Shown: positions 34,133-43,022 of the stretch, one piece after another | Layout of the letters: every line of letters starts with the position of its first letter | How positions within the stretch are numbered: position 1 is the first letter of the stretch | Source: GCA-2683825 sp965662355 | GTDB lineage: Bacteria > Planctomycetota > UBA1135 > GCA-002686595 | Length of the DNA: 64,000 bases | NCBI GenBank assembly: GCA_965662355.1 | Contig: CBFIHP010000011.1 | Span: 124,001 to 188,000, forward strand | Direction of reading: 5' to 3' | The notes under the pieces: model-generated | What the model saw: only the letters and a program-made list of their open reading frames with translations | Told to the model about the DNA's origin: nothing | Databases searched by the model: none | Program-made: the position numbers and the translations under genes

Positions 34133-35773
34133 CTACTGCACCGTCACGCGCATCCCGCGCGAACTCGCGAGTCGCGTGCCGCACTGGCCGACAGGGAAGA
34201 GCGACAGTGCTTGAAAGACGTGCGTCGGCCCGACCAGGGCCATGTTGTTGGGGATCGGGAAGGGGGCATGGATCGACCCGCAGCTGTCCGCCACGCCGAG
34301 GCCGGCGGAATGAACGAACCCAACAGCCGGCGCCATGGGTGCGAAGTCGATGTGGAAGCGCGCGCCAAAGAAGATCGTCCCCGCGGTGTCCTCGGAATCT
34401 CCGATGATGAGCAACACGGGGATGCCGGGAGCGGCGTTGGAGACGTGCAACTCGAACCCCGCATTGCCGAGTGTCGGCGAACCGTTGGCGAGCATGTCCA
34501 ACGTCCCCGAGCAACCGGGCGTCCCCTCCCCGAACGGCTCGAGTCCCTCGGGCACGAACGAAACAGCCTTGCCACTGGCGCTGGCGATGCCGACGCCGAA
34601 GATATCCGTCACGCCGTCGCCATCGATGTCGCCGGCACCGAGATCGCTGCCGATACTATCCAGCGCAGCATCGCCTTCGATGGTGAAGATGGGCTGGAGC
34701 GTACGCCCGGAGTAGGCACGGATCGCACCGGTGTTGTTTCCACCGAGCCCGTTCCACCCAGGCATGCCGACCGCGACATCGCCATAGCCGTCACCGTCGA
34801 GATCGTTGCCGCCGACCAACCCGGCTCCCATGTTGTCGCCCGCGTTGTCACCAAAGAGCACAAGGGTCACGCTGTTGTCGAAGCCGTTGATGATCTGGAA
34901 GCGGCCCATGCCGGACATGGATCCTCCAGCACTGATCAGAAAATCCGCGTGACCGTCACAGTTCGTGTCGATGTCGCCCGAAAGCTTCAGCCCTCCGCCC
35001 GATGCATTTCGACGCCAGATCTCAGCCCCCGTCATCCCGGAAAAGACGCGGACCACGATGCCCTGCTGGGCGATCAGGTCCATGAAGCCATCGTTATCCA
35101 CATCGCCCGCGCGCCCCACGTTCGAACCCAGGCTACCGCCTCCGGCATCGCCGTGGATGCGGTGGATCACCGAACCGTCCATACCCGAGAAAACCGTGAT
35201 GGAACCCGCGTTGTTCGGCGTGCCCGTTTCCTCCGCAAGGAGCGCACTGATGCACACGTCGTCGCGACCGTCCATGTTGACGTCCCCCACCGCAGCCGTC
35301 GACCAACCGAACAGATCCCCCGCCGTTTCCCCGACGAAGGTGTGGAGCACGCTGCCATCCATACCGGAGATGATGGTTGCGCTACCTGCGTTGCCCCCGA
35401 CACCGGCGACATCGTCCTCGTCGGCGGCCGCACAGACGTCCATGAAGCCGTCGCCGTTCATGTCCCCCGCCGCACTCGAGCCGAAGCCCATGTGATCGGC
35501 CGCACCGGTGCCGTGAATCTTCGTCAGCTGGAGCCCCGTGGCCCCGGAATAGACGTACACGCTGCCCGCGTCGTTCAAGCCGCCGTGATTGTCGCGCCAG
35601 GCCCCCGCCATGAACTCGCCAAAGCCGTCGCCGTCCATGTCACCGATCACGTCGCCGACCTGGCCCCATGAATCGATCACGGCCCCGGAGACGTCCCAGA
35701 GGGTCTTCTGGGCAGAGAGGGCGGGGGTGACAGTGAGCAGGGTGAGGGTGAGCAAGGCGCTGGGGGTGGACAT
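34133..35773 (-). CDS. secreted FG-GAP repeat protein
   Basis: 546-residue protein with a signal peptide ending at LSAQ. About seven FG-GAP/integrin-alpha-like beta-propeller blades carry calcium loops such as DMDGDGFGEFMAG, DMNGDGFMDVCAA, DVNMDGRDDVCIS, DVDNDGFMDLIA and DLDGDGYGDVAVG. The C-terminal ~120 residues (from GTPGCSGTLDML) are a separate beta-rich module with SPTLGNAGFELHV and a Cys pair, resembling ends of other secreted proteins here. Expected outside the cell, calcium-stabilised, in adhesion or surface display. A G-rich tract lies upstream of its start. Confidence 0.88.
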   Translation of the reverse strand: MSTPSALLTLTLLTVTPALSAQKTLWDVSGAVIDSWGQVGDVIGDMDGDGFGEFMAGAWRDNHGGLNDAGSVYVYSGATGLQLTKIHGTGAADHMGFGSSAAGDMNGDGFMDVCAAADEDDVAGVGGNAGSATIISGMDGSVLHTFVGETAGDLFGWSTAAVGDVNMDGRDDVCISALLAEETGTPNNAGSITVFSGMDGSVIHRIHGDAGGGSLGSNVGRAGDVDNDGFMDLIAQQGIVVRVFSGMTGAEIWRRNASGGGLKLSGDIDTNCDGHADFLISAGGSMSGMGRFQIINGFDNSVTLVLFGDNAGDNMGAGLVGGNDLDGDGYGDVAVGMPGWNGLGGNNTGAIRAYSGRTLQPIFTIEGDAALDSIGSDLGAGDIDGDGVTDIFGVGIASASGKAVSFVPEGLEPFGEGTPGCSGTLDMLANGSPTLGNAGFELHVSNAAPGIPVLLIIGDSEDTAGTIFFGARFHIDFAPMAPAVGFVHSAGLGVADSCGSIHAPFPIPNNMALVGPTHVFQALSLFPVGQCGTRLASSRGMRVTVQ

Positions 35774-35796
35774 CGTGGTGCTTCAGATTCGTTGTC

Positions 35797-35930
35797 GGGG
35801 GGGCGGGGGGAATCCGCGATTGGAACGCATCCCTTGGGTTTCGGGGAGACGGTTCTCGGGAGAAGTGCTTCGAAGTGGGAAAAGTCGTGGTTGGTTGGGG
35901 GGGAAGGCGGGGGGGCGGTTGTTGAGGGGC
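35797..35930. repeat. G-rich tracts with quadruplex potential
   Basis: Runs of seven and six G separated by one C (35797-35810), and further runs of seven, seven and four G (35898-35930) within about 33 bases, lie on the + strand between two leftward genes. They could form G-quadruplexes on the + strand. The leftward transcript would be C-rich. No function is shown. Confidence 0.5.
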
Positions 35931-35973
35931 CCTCTTCCGCGCGCTGCCATGGCAACTGGCCTCTTGCGAGTAT

Positions 35974-37452
35974 TCAGATACCCAATGCCGCCAACTCACG
36001 GCCCATCCAAGCGTCCCGCAAGCGGTTCAGCATGCTGGCATCGAGCCTCCCCTCGATGACGAGTTCATGTACTTCGAGCGCCATCCGGGAGCAAACGAAA
36101 AGGAAGACTCCGCCGGCCCGGCGCGGCCCGACGTTGATGTTCTTGATGGCCATGCCGTCCATCGAAGCGTAGGCCTTGTTCTTGCCGTCGTAGCGAATCT
36201 CGAGGGTGTAGGTGTCGTCGAACTTCCAGGCGAAAGCGCCGGTTTCCTCGCGCACGGAGTCCTTGGCTTGGTCGATGACGATCAGGCCTCCATCGAGCTT
36301 CGCGGCGACGAAGTTGCCTTCGCCGTCGTCGTTCAATCCCAACCAGAAGAGGTACTTCCAGGCCGCGGTCTCCGGGTAGCGCCAGGTCAGGCGCACGCTG
36401 GTCTCGCCCTCGAAATCGAGGATGTGGCGGAGGGAGAAGAAGTTCCGCGCCACGAGGTGCTTGTCCTTGATCTCGACGGGATTGGCGGGGTGGAAGGCAT
36501 GTTCCTTCAGGTAGCCATCCTGTTTGAAATCGAGCAACTCCTGGACGCTGCGGAAGCTGTAGCTGAGGCGCATCCTCCCATCGGGAAGTGGTTCGTAGGC
36601 TCCCTTCAAACTTGCCGCCAGGCCTTGTTCCTCGAAGCCGGCCTTGAGGATCTCGGCCGCCATGCGCTCCAGGAGTGGCTTGCGAGCTCGCACAAGATCC
36701 ACGTTCGGGTAGCTATTGGCGAGATCGGCTACCCAGGCGAGGGTGGACTCGAGCTTGGCTGCCGGAACCGGCAACTCGACGCGGCTGAGCTGAACCAGGC
36801 GGCGGGCGGCAGCGGCGCGTTCGGTGTGCCCGTCGAAGCCGGTCTCCAGATCCTCGCGCAGCGAGCGGGCCTCTTTCGAATTCTCGGACAGGGCCGAGCT
36901 CTTCTGGCCCTTGCCGTTCAGGACCTGGGGATAGACTGCGATGAAGCTGAAGGCGTGGTCGGACTTTAGGATGATCTGGCTCAACGCGATCGCATCGATG
37001 TCGTCCAGTTTCAGCACATCGATCTTGGCCCGATTCTTGCCAAGAACAACCTCGCTTTCACGAATCTCCTCGATGGGAGCCAAGAGCTTCAGCGCGGTCT
37101 TGCGCAGGTTCAGCTTGCGACCACTCTCCTGTAGGTGCAGGAGATACGCTCGGCGTTCATCGCGAAACAAGTCGATGCGCTGTGCCTCGCGAGCGATGCG
37201 TGGGTGCAACGCTGAAGCCCTGATCTCGACCAGCGCGCCCATGGCCTGCGCGGCATCGTCGAAGCGCCCCTCCATCGCCAATCCGAGGGCAAAGGCGTAG
37301 GCCTCTTCCGGTGTGACGTCATCGGGGCCCAGCTGGGTGGGCGAGAACGAGCCGCGGAAGTACCTCGAGGAGGCGTCGCGGGCTTCCTGGGACAGCGTCA
37401 GGGAAGTGGCAGCTACGGACAGGGCCAAGAGGGCAAGCAGAGGGGGCAGCAT
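35974..37452 (-). CDS. exported hypothetical protein with C-terminal laminin-G/LamG-like region
   Basis: 492-residue protein with a signal peptide (LLALLALSVAATSLTLSQEA). The N-terminal half is helical, with a TPR-like EEAYAFALGLAMEGRFDDAAQAMGAL-type segment. The C-terminal ~200 residues look like a concanavalin/LamG-type beta-sandwich: HILDFEGETSVRLTWRYP, KYLFWLGLNDDGEGNFVAAKL, FDDTYTLEIRYDGKNKAY, and GVFLFVCSRMALEVHELVIEG, a pattern used in polysaccharide-binding modules. No enzyme motif is seen. The inner ATG at the signal peptide is taken, not the longer upstream frame. Divergent from the GH99-like gene. Confidence 0.8.
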   Translation of the reverse strand: MLPPLLALLALSVAATSLTLSQEARDASSRYFRGSFSPTQLGPDDVTPEEAYAFALGLAMEGRFDDAAQAMGALVEIRASALHPRIAREAQRIDLFRDERRAYLLHLQESGRKLNLRKTALKLLAPIEEIRESEVVLGKNRAKIDVLKLDDIDAIALSQIILKSDHAFSFIAVYPQVLNGKGQKSSALSENSKEARSLREDLETGFDGHTERAAAARRLVQLSRVELPVPAAKLESTLAWVADLANSYPNVDLVRARKPLLERMAAEILKAGFEEQGLAASLKGAYEPLPDGRMRLSYSFRSVQELLDFKQDGYLKEHAFHPANPVEIKDKHLVARNFFSLRHILDFEGETSVRLTWRYPETAAWKYLFWLGLNDDGEGNFVAAKLDGGLIVIDQAKDSVREETGAFAWKFDDTYTLEIRYDGKNKAYASMDGMAIKNINVGPRRAGGVFLFVCSRMALEVHELVIEGRLDASMLNRLRDAWMGRELAALGI

Positions 37453-37587
37453 TCCCAGAGGATAGCATTCCTTTGTTGGCGTATTCGCGATACGCGCGCG
37501 GTAAAATCGACGCCCCTGGCTCCCTGAGCGACCTTCGGTTCTTCCTGATATCGATGGATCGAGGGGCATACATCACGCTGGACATCG

Positions 37588-40158
37588 ATGCTATCCCTCC
37601 TCACCTCGCTCGTACTCACTCAAGGGCTACACCCTCCCTTTTCGATCCCCGACGGCGACTTCGAGATGGGCGGAGTGCTTTGGCAAACGCCCGCTGGTTC
37701 GACCGTCAGCTACGAGGAACACCCGGACACATCCGGCGCTGTTGGTGACAACATCGCAGCGCACTTCCCAGCCCACGTGCCGCAGTCCATCTGGCGCACC
37801 CTCGCGGCCGGGCCCGGAACGTCTTTCGAAACGCCTTCCACGGCGGATCACCTGGGCACCAAGCTCGATTTCGGACTGTGGTTCCAGCTGGGTGAAGCGG
37901 GATTCGCGGGCGGGGATGCGCTGAGCTTGCGCATCGAATCCGGTACACACGCCATCGCCTCGAGGACCATCGATCCCTCGACGCTGCCGCGTGGGCGCTG
38001 GCACTACCTGGCCGTCGAATACGATGTCGACTCCGGACTCGATGGCTGCTTGCGAAGCGGGACGCGCGAGCTGACGGCGATCATCGAGGTCGATGCCGGC
38101 GGTGAGGTGTGGATCGACGACCTTCTCGGGCGTCCCTTCGACTATTTGCGCTTCGAGCTCGCCGACGCCAGCTTCGAATCGAGCGAACTCCACCCCGCCT
38201 GGAAGACGACGGGCGAGGTCGGCGGCGGCTTCGCCGCGTACTACGGCACACGCTCGCTGCAGCTGGACGGGGACGCTGCATCGCTCGCGCAGTCGATACC
38301 CTGTCAGGGACCCGGGCATGGAGCACAGTCGGGGCAGGTGGTCGAAGCGGGCGCCTGGATCTGGAACGAGCCTGGGCCTTTCCCCGACCCCAGCGCCGAG
38401 TTTCGCCTGCAGGTCCATCACGTGGTGGGCTACCGCCGAGTGCCAACCCCCAACCCAGCGACGACGCGTACCCTGGTAGCCGAGGTCCGTGGCGCCCTTT
38501 CCGAGCTTACACCCGGGCAATGGCACTATGTTGAGACCGACCCCCTGCTCGCCGTTCCCCTGCCCCACCTGACGAAGGCCATGCGTCGGCCGCGCCTCGA
38601 ATTGCGGATCGACAAGCTCGGCTCGGGAAGCGCACGCCTCGACTATCCGCAGCTGGGCCAACAACACTCCGTCGACGGCAACCCAAAGCGTTTCGTCTAC
38701 GCGAACTATGTCGCGCGGTATCGCAACCCTGACTTCTCCCCTGACCCGATCGTCGATGCGCCCACGAACGAGCTGGGCAAGCGCTGGCGCAACTGGTACT
38801 GGGGCAACCCGCCGGCCTGTGAACCGGGGAGTTTCGTCTACGAGCACGACCCACGCCTGCTGCGCGGTGGCAACGATCCGCGAGACGCCGGGCGCCGCGA
38901 CCTGGCCATTTCCAATTGGGACGAGGGCCCATTGCCGCTGCTCGGCGCCTACGATTCGCGGGATCCTCTGATCGTCGACTTTCACGCACGATTGGCCGAC
39001 GCCTGCGGGCTCGATGCCCTCATGTTCGGGTGGTATGGCCAAAAGGCCGTCGAGCTGGACGAATGTGCCCCGCGCAACCAGAGCGTCAACGGCCCAGCAC
39101 TTACCGAGCTCTACGCCGCCATCGAAGCCCAGGGGTCGGACCTGAAGGTGGCGACGAAGATGAACCTCCTGCGCCACGCGAGCAACCCCTGGGCCAACCC
39201 CCCAGCAGGCTGCGTGTTCACCTCGGAAGACACGCTCGAGCTGAAACGCGAGGGCATCCGCAACGATCTGATCTGGTTGGTCGACACGTACTTCTCCCAT
39301 CGCGCGACGCTCAAGCGCGAGAACCGCATGGTGATCGGCGTCTTCGACCCCGAGCGTACCTTCTCGGTCTCGGACGGCCCGCCGACGCGGTTGAACGAAG
39401 CGGATTGGCTGTGGATCAAGGAAGGCGTCGAGGCCTCGACGGGCAAGGGCATCCTGTTGGTGTTCGATCAGGCCCCACCGCTGACGACTCCCCTGCCCGA
39501 GGCCGGCCTCTGGTTCGATGGCATCGCCACGGGCTCGGGGCTGTGGCGGCTCGCCCCCTGCGAAGTCACGCAATTCCTCGACTTCGAGGCCTTCCAGGCC
39601 GGCACGCCCAACATGATCACGCTGGACGAGGTGCGCATGCACTTTCGCGATCAGGTGCTGGGACGTCCGTACCGTTGGTGGCGCATGGACGACGCCAAGC
39701 GCATGGGCATCGCGGTCGTGTATCCAGGCTACGACGACACGGGAGTCTCCGGTTGGGGCAACCCGAACGGCATGTGTACGGGCGGCGGGACACGTTGCAC
39801 ACGCGTCGTTTCAGCGCGGTACTTGTGCGGGGCCGCGGGCGAACGCTGTTATCTCGAGCTCGCGTTCGAGGAAGCGGATCGCTCGGGGATGAACTGGGTG
39901 CAGATTCCAACCTGGAACGACTGGAACGAGATGACGGTCCTGGAACCGCGGTATTCGGCGAGGTATGTGGACGCGGTACTCGCGAATGTCATGCACGTGC
40001 CGGTGGATGGGGATGAGGACCGGGAGTGGGTCCTCGGGCGGGTCCTTGCGGCCCAGGCGGGGATAGCTGCGTACAGGCGAGGGGCGGCGGACCCGCGCGA
40101 GGTCGAGGCGGTGGTGCGGGGGTTCTTGTTGGCGTTGGGGGGGACGCCGTATGAGTAG
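37588..40158 (+). CDS. secreted GH99/GH71-like glycoside hydrolase with N-terminal binding domains
   Basis: 856-residue protein. It has a short hydrophobic leader (MLSLLTSLVLTQGL), then two beta-sandwich (CBM4/9-like) segments, each with a DGDFEMGG/DASFES start and a WHYLAVEYD or WHYVETDPL strand. From ~residue 370 the YANYVARYRNPDFSPDP, WRNWYWGNPPACEPG, LGAYDSRDP and HARLADACGLDALMFGWYG blocks and the late WNDWNEMTVLEPRYSARYVDAV match the pattern of GH99/GH71-like (WbsX-type) glycosidases, where the WNEWNE..EP block lies at the active site. Many Cys suggest export. The specific sugar substrate cannot be stated. Family assignment is by motif impression. Confidence 0.75.
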   Translation: MLSLLTSLVLTQGLHPPFSIPDGDFEMGGVLWQTPAGSTVSYEEHPDTSGAVGDNIAAHFPAHVPQSIWRTLAAGPGTSFETPSTADHLGTKLDFGLWFQLGEAGFAGGDALSLRIESGTHAIASRTIDPSTLPRGRWHYLAVEYDVDSGLDGCLRSGTRELTAIIEVDAGGEVWIDDLLGRPFDYLRFELADASFESSELHPAWKTTGEVGGGFAAYYGTRSLQLDGDAASLAQSIPCQGPGHGAQSGQVVEAGAWIWNEPGPFPDPSAEFRLQVHHVVGYRRVPTPNPATTRTLVAEVRGALSELTPGQWHYVETDPLLAVPLPHLTKAMRRPRLELRIDKLGSGSARLDYPQLGQQHSVDGNPKRFVYANYVARYRNPDFSPDPIVDAPTNELGKRWRNWYWGNPPACEPGSFVYEHDPRLLRGGNDPRDAGRRDLAISNWDEGPLPLLGAYDSRDPLIVDFHARLADACGLDALMFGWYGQKAVELDECAPRNQSVNGPALTELYAAIEAQGSDLKVATKMNLLRHASNPWANPPAGCVFTSEDTLELKREGIRNDLIWLVDTYFSHRATLKRENRMVIGVFDPERTFSVSDGPPTRLNEADWLWIKEGVEASTGKGILLVFDQAPPLTTPLPEAGLWFDGIATGSGLWRLAPCEVTQFLDFEAFQAGTPNMITLDEVRMHFRDQVLGRPYRWWRMDDAKRMGIAVVYPGYDDTGVSGWGNPNGMCTGGGTRCTRVVSARYLCGAAGERCYLELAFEEADRSGMNWVQIPTWNDWNEMTVLEPRYSARYVDAVLANVMHVPVDGDEDREWVLGRVLAAQAGIAAYRRGAADPREVEAVVRGFLLALGGTPYE

Positions 40159-40207
40159 GAGTGCGAACCGGTGAGCTGGAAGTGATGAGCTCGGTGTTGG
40201 CAGCCCC

Positions 40208-41023
40208 TCAGGAATTGGGCACTCCGAAGATGTCGAACGTCTCGGAGGCTCCCATCCCCTTGCGCGTCAGCACATCCCCCTGGTAGTCATGCAAGCTGTT
40301 GAAGCGATGCACCGTGTAATCGTGGCACGCGACCGCTTCGTACAACTGCTCCCGCTGCTTCTCGCTCAGGTGCCGGAAGACCTCCGCTCGGATAAAGGGC
40401 CGCGTCTCCGCGATCAACCCCGCGAGCGATTCCAGGATCGAGGCATCCGCACCCTCCGCGTCGACCTTGAGAAAGCGCAGCTTCTTCGTGGCCTCGGGAT
40501 GTTGCTGCTCGAGATACGCGGGGAGATACCTGCCCTCGACCGTCAACCGAAAAGTGTGGCCGTGCTTCCAGCGGCTGATCTCGTTGTGTTGCCCACCATT
40601 GCAAAAGCCCGCATCCGAATACTCGAACACGTACTTGCCGTCCTCGGGTGTCGCCGCGAACGGTAACGGGACGAGGTTGGTCCGCTCCGTGTTCAGACCG
40701 GCATTCGCCTCCAGCACGTGATACGTGTACTCGTTCGGCTCGAGACCGAACACCGTCCCCTCTTTGCCGACGGCGAAGGCCATGGGCACGGCCGTATCCC
40801 CCACGTGGGCTCCGATGTCAATGGCGGTGTCCCCCGGCGAGAGGTACTTCCGCAGCTCATCGATCATGCCCTGATCGATCTTGCTCTCGAGACAGCGTGG
40901 GTGCTGCCAGATGGCGTACTGGATTCGTCCCTCCTGGGGCAGGTCGAACGAAACGACATGGCTGCCGTAGCGCTTGGGCTTCGGCTTGAGACCGAGCATG
41001 TAGAAGACTTCCTTCAGCTTCAT
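40208..41023 (-). CDS. FkbM family methyltransferase
   Basis: 271-residue SAM-dependent methyltransferase. The SAM-binding loop is DTAIDIGAHVGDTAVPMAF and the next block is VFGLEPNEYTYHVLEANAGLN; LRFLKVDAEGADASILESL is the hallmark FkbM motif. FkbM enzymes usually O-methylate sugars or other small molecules, often in glycan gene clusters. The ATG at MKLKEVFYMLGL is used; the open frame continues upstream into the divergent TetR gene without sense. Diverges from the TetR regulator over a ~160-base gap that holds the promoter/operator. Confidence 0.92.
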   Translation of the reverse strand: MKLKEVFYMLGLKPKPKRYGSHVVSFDLPQEGRIQYAIWQHPRCLESKIDQGMIDELRKYLSPGDTAIDIGAHVGDTAVPMAFAVGKEGTVFGLEPNEYTYHVLEANAGLNTERTNLVPLPFAATPEDGKYVFEYSDAGFCNGGQHNEISRWKHGHTFRLTVEGRYLPAYLEQQHPEATKKLRFLKVDAEGADASILESLAGLIAETRPFIRAEVFRHLSEKQREQLYEAVACHDYTVHRFNSLHDYQGDVLTRKGMGASETFDIFGVPNS

Positions 41024-41135
41024 TTCGAATCCAGATGGGTGTCGTACCGGTTGGGGGGTGGGACTCGAGCTGATTCTCCAGGGGCCCCGCGCGAGAAGCA
41101 AACCCCGTGGCGCGGGCATTTTCTGGAAAGGAGTC

Positions 41136-41155
41136 TTGACAACTGCGCGTGTCAA
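41136..41155. promoter_or_regulatory. palindromic operator, probable TetR site
   Basis: A perfect inverted repeat TTGACA-N8-TGTCAA lies 30 bases before the TetR start codon. Its left arm is at the same time a consensus -35 box. A second repeat, CTGAAT-N4-ATTCAG (41157-41172), lies directly downstream over the -10. This is the usual position of an autoregulatory TetR operator; which gene is controlled is inferred. Confidence 0.6.
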
Positions 41156-41164
41156 TCTGAATAT
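41136..41164 (+). promoter_or_regulatory. sigma70-type promoter of the TetR gene
   Basis: TTGACA (-35) and GAATAT (-10) are 17 bases apart, 22 bases before the TetR ATG, so the transcript would have a very short leader. The operator palindrome overlaps the -35. Confidence 0.55.
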
Positions 41165-41185
41165 GAATTCAGCTTCAGCTTCGAT

Positions 41186-41848
41186 ATGACTTCCACGCCC
41201 CGATCCGAGACGACCGAACGCCCCGCGGCGCCCCGTCAGGAGCGCAGCCGGGACAAGCTCGAGCGCGTCCTGGCGGCCACGGATGCTCTTCTGTGCGAGC
41301 GCCTCTTCGAGGACATCGCCATGGCCGATATCGCAGCCAAGGCGGGCGTGGCCGTGGGCACGATCTACACGCGTTTTCGCAAGAAAGACGACCTGCTGCC
41401 CGCCCTCTTCGCCCGTCATGACGAGAGCGTCGCCGCAACCCTGCGGGCCTTTCTCGAGGGGCTGGGTAGGAAACGCACGCTGCGTGCGCGCATCGAAGGC
41501 ATCGTGAACTTCGCCGTCGACTATCACCTGCAGCATCGCGGCCTCCTGCGCGCCCTGACCATGTATGTACGCGCCCATCCCGACAGCGTCCCGGCCAAGA
41601 CCTTTCAAGAACGGGAGGGCCAATACCGCGCCGTGGGCCAGGCCGTCGTCGGCGATGGCCGGGGCATCCTGCACAAGGATCCGCTGCAGGCCGTGGAATT
41701 CGCCCTGGCGCTCCTGAACTCGGTCTGTCGCGAGCAACTCCTCTTCGACGAGGTCTCCCCGCTTCGTGAACACCGCTCTAACCTCGCGGCCTTCAAGCGC
41801 CGTTTGACAGACACCATCCACCGCGACCTCGCCGCTCGCGTTCGCTGA
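41186..41848 (+). CDS. TetR family transcriptional regulator
   Basis: 220-residue protein with a TetR helix-turn-helix: RDKLERVLAATDALLCERLFEDIAMADIAAKAGVAVGTIYTRF continues the full signature (AxxAGVxxGTxYxxF). The C-terminal ligand domain is all-helical and not diagnostic (FAVDYHLQHRGLLRAL). An ATG gives the canonical short N-terminus; longer upstream open frames are not used. Divergent from the FkbM gene, with a strong promoter/operator next to its start, so it probably represses itself and perhaps the neighbouring methyltransferase. Ligand unknown. Confidence 0.92.
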   Translation: MTSTPRSETTERPAAPRQERSRDKLERVLAATDALLCERLFEDIAMADIAAKAGVAVGTIYTRFRKKDDLLPALFARHDESVAATLRAFLEGLGRKRTLRARIEGIVNFAVDYHLQHRGLLRALTMYVRAHPDSVPAKTFQEREGQYRAVGQAVVGDGRGILHKDPLQAVEFALALLNSVCREQLLFDEVSPLREHRSNLAAFKRRLTDTIHRDLAARVR

Positions 41849-41897
41849 CCCTGCTTCCAACCTCCACCATGCGCCCCACGATTATCGAGACATCCCC

Positions 41898-42974
41898 ATG
41901 AGCTTCACGATCGCAGCCTTGTTCCTGAGCCTGGCCCAGAATCCCGATCCGGCCGCCCTGAAACAACTCGTCGAGGGACACCTTGCATCCAGTGGGGTTC
42001 CCGGAGCCGTCGTCGCCTTCGTCGTCGACGGCAAACCCGATGCCGTCCACGCCTTCGGACTGGCGGACCTGGCGAGCGGCCGCAAGATGACGCCGCAGAC
42101 GCGTTTTCAGGTTGGATCGGTCACCAAGCCCGTGACCACCGCCCTGCTCGCCCGCCTGCAAGCCAAGGGCGTCCTTTCCCTCGACGACCCGCTCTCGAAG
42201 CACGTCGATGTCCCCGCTACCCTCGCCAGCATCACCTTGCGCGAACTGGCCCAGCATCGCAGCGGCCTTCCGCGCGAGGCCATCAACCGCCGCGATCTCC
42301 CCGACAGCCCGAGCGTGATGATCCCCATGTCGAACGAGGAGTTGCTCGAAGGCCTCGCGAAAACGCCGCGCTCGGGCGAGGTCGTCGAAGCGAGCTATTC
42401 CAACCTCGGGTTCGCCGTGCTGGGACTCGTCGCCAGCGAGGCCGCCGACGGAGGTTACGAGCGACTCGTCGCGCAGCATGTCCTGCAACCCCTGGGCATG
42501 TCCGCCAGCGGCGTCTACGTCGACGAGGCCACTCCAGATGGACTGGCGAGTTGCTACTGGCCCGAGGATGAAGAGCCCATCGCCCGCGCTCCGTGGCGCT
42601 TCGGCAGCGCCTGTGCCTTCTCCGGTCTCGTCTCCACCGCCGGCGACCTCGCGCGCTTTCTCGCTGCCCAGCTGGATAGGGAGGACACCTTTCTCAGCAA
42701 CGCCCTGCGCGAAGAATTGCGCCGCCCCACCCAGGCCCCGGATCCACAGAGCGGCCTGGCGCCGGCCACGGGCTGGTTCGTCGCCAACCTCCCCGGCGGA
42801 CTCCAGGCCATCGCCCACGGCGGCGAGGTCGACGGACACAGCTCGATGATCGCCTTCTTCCCCAAACTCAACACGGGCATCGTCATCCTCTGCAATCGCG
42901 GCGGTGACTCGGCGGAGATGCTCTCACGCAACGTCATGGGCCTCGCGCTACAAGCGTGGATGCAGCGACAGTAG
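41898..42974 (+). CDS. serine hydrolase, beta-lactamase (class C-like) family
   Basis: 358-residue protein with a possible short signal sequence. Motifs of the PBP/beta-lactamase fold: GSVTKPVTTALLAR (S-x-x-K nucleophile/base), the YSNLGFAVLGLV Tyr motif, and AHGGEVDGHSSMIAFFP (HxG equivalent of KTG). AQHRSGLPR and GLVSTAGDLARFLAAQ are also usual in this family. Probable exported esterase, peptidase or carboxypeptidase-like enzyme; antibiotic resistance is not implied. Located 49 bases after the TetR gene, so co-transcription is possible. Confidence 0.9.
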   Translation: MSFTIAALFLSLAQNPDPAALKQLVEGHLASSGVPGAVVAFVVDGKPDAVHAFGLADLASGRKMTPQTRFQVGSVTKPVTTALLARLQAKGVLSLDDPLSKHVDVPATLASITLRELAQHRSGLPREAINRRDLPDSPSVMIPMSNEELLEGLAKTPRSGEVVEASYSNLGFAVLGLVASEAADGGYERLVAQHVLQPLGMSASGVYVDEATPDGLASCYWPEDEEPIARAPWRFGSACAFSGLVSTAGDLARFLAAQLDREDTFLSNALREELRRPTQAPDPQSGLAPATGWFVANLPGGLQAIAHGGEVDGHSSMIAFFPKLNTGIVILCNRGGDSAEMLSRNVMGLALQAWMQRQ

Positions 42975-43022
42975 TCTTCGCTCCACGGCAAGCGCTCCAG
43001 ACGGGTGCCCTGCGCAAGCGAC

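Noticed and set aside
41898..42974. Beta-lactamase resistance gene
   Set aside because: The fold is shared by many esterases and peptidases; the motifs do not specifically show antibiotic hydrolysis.
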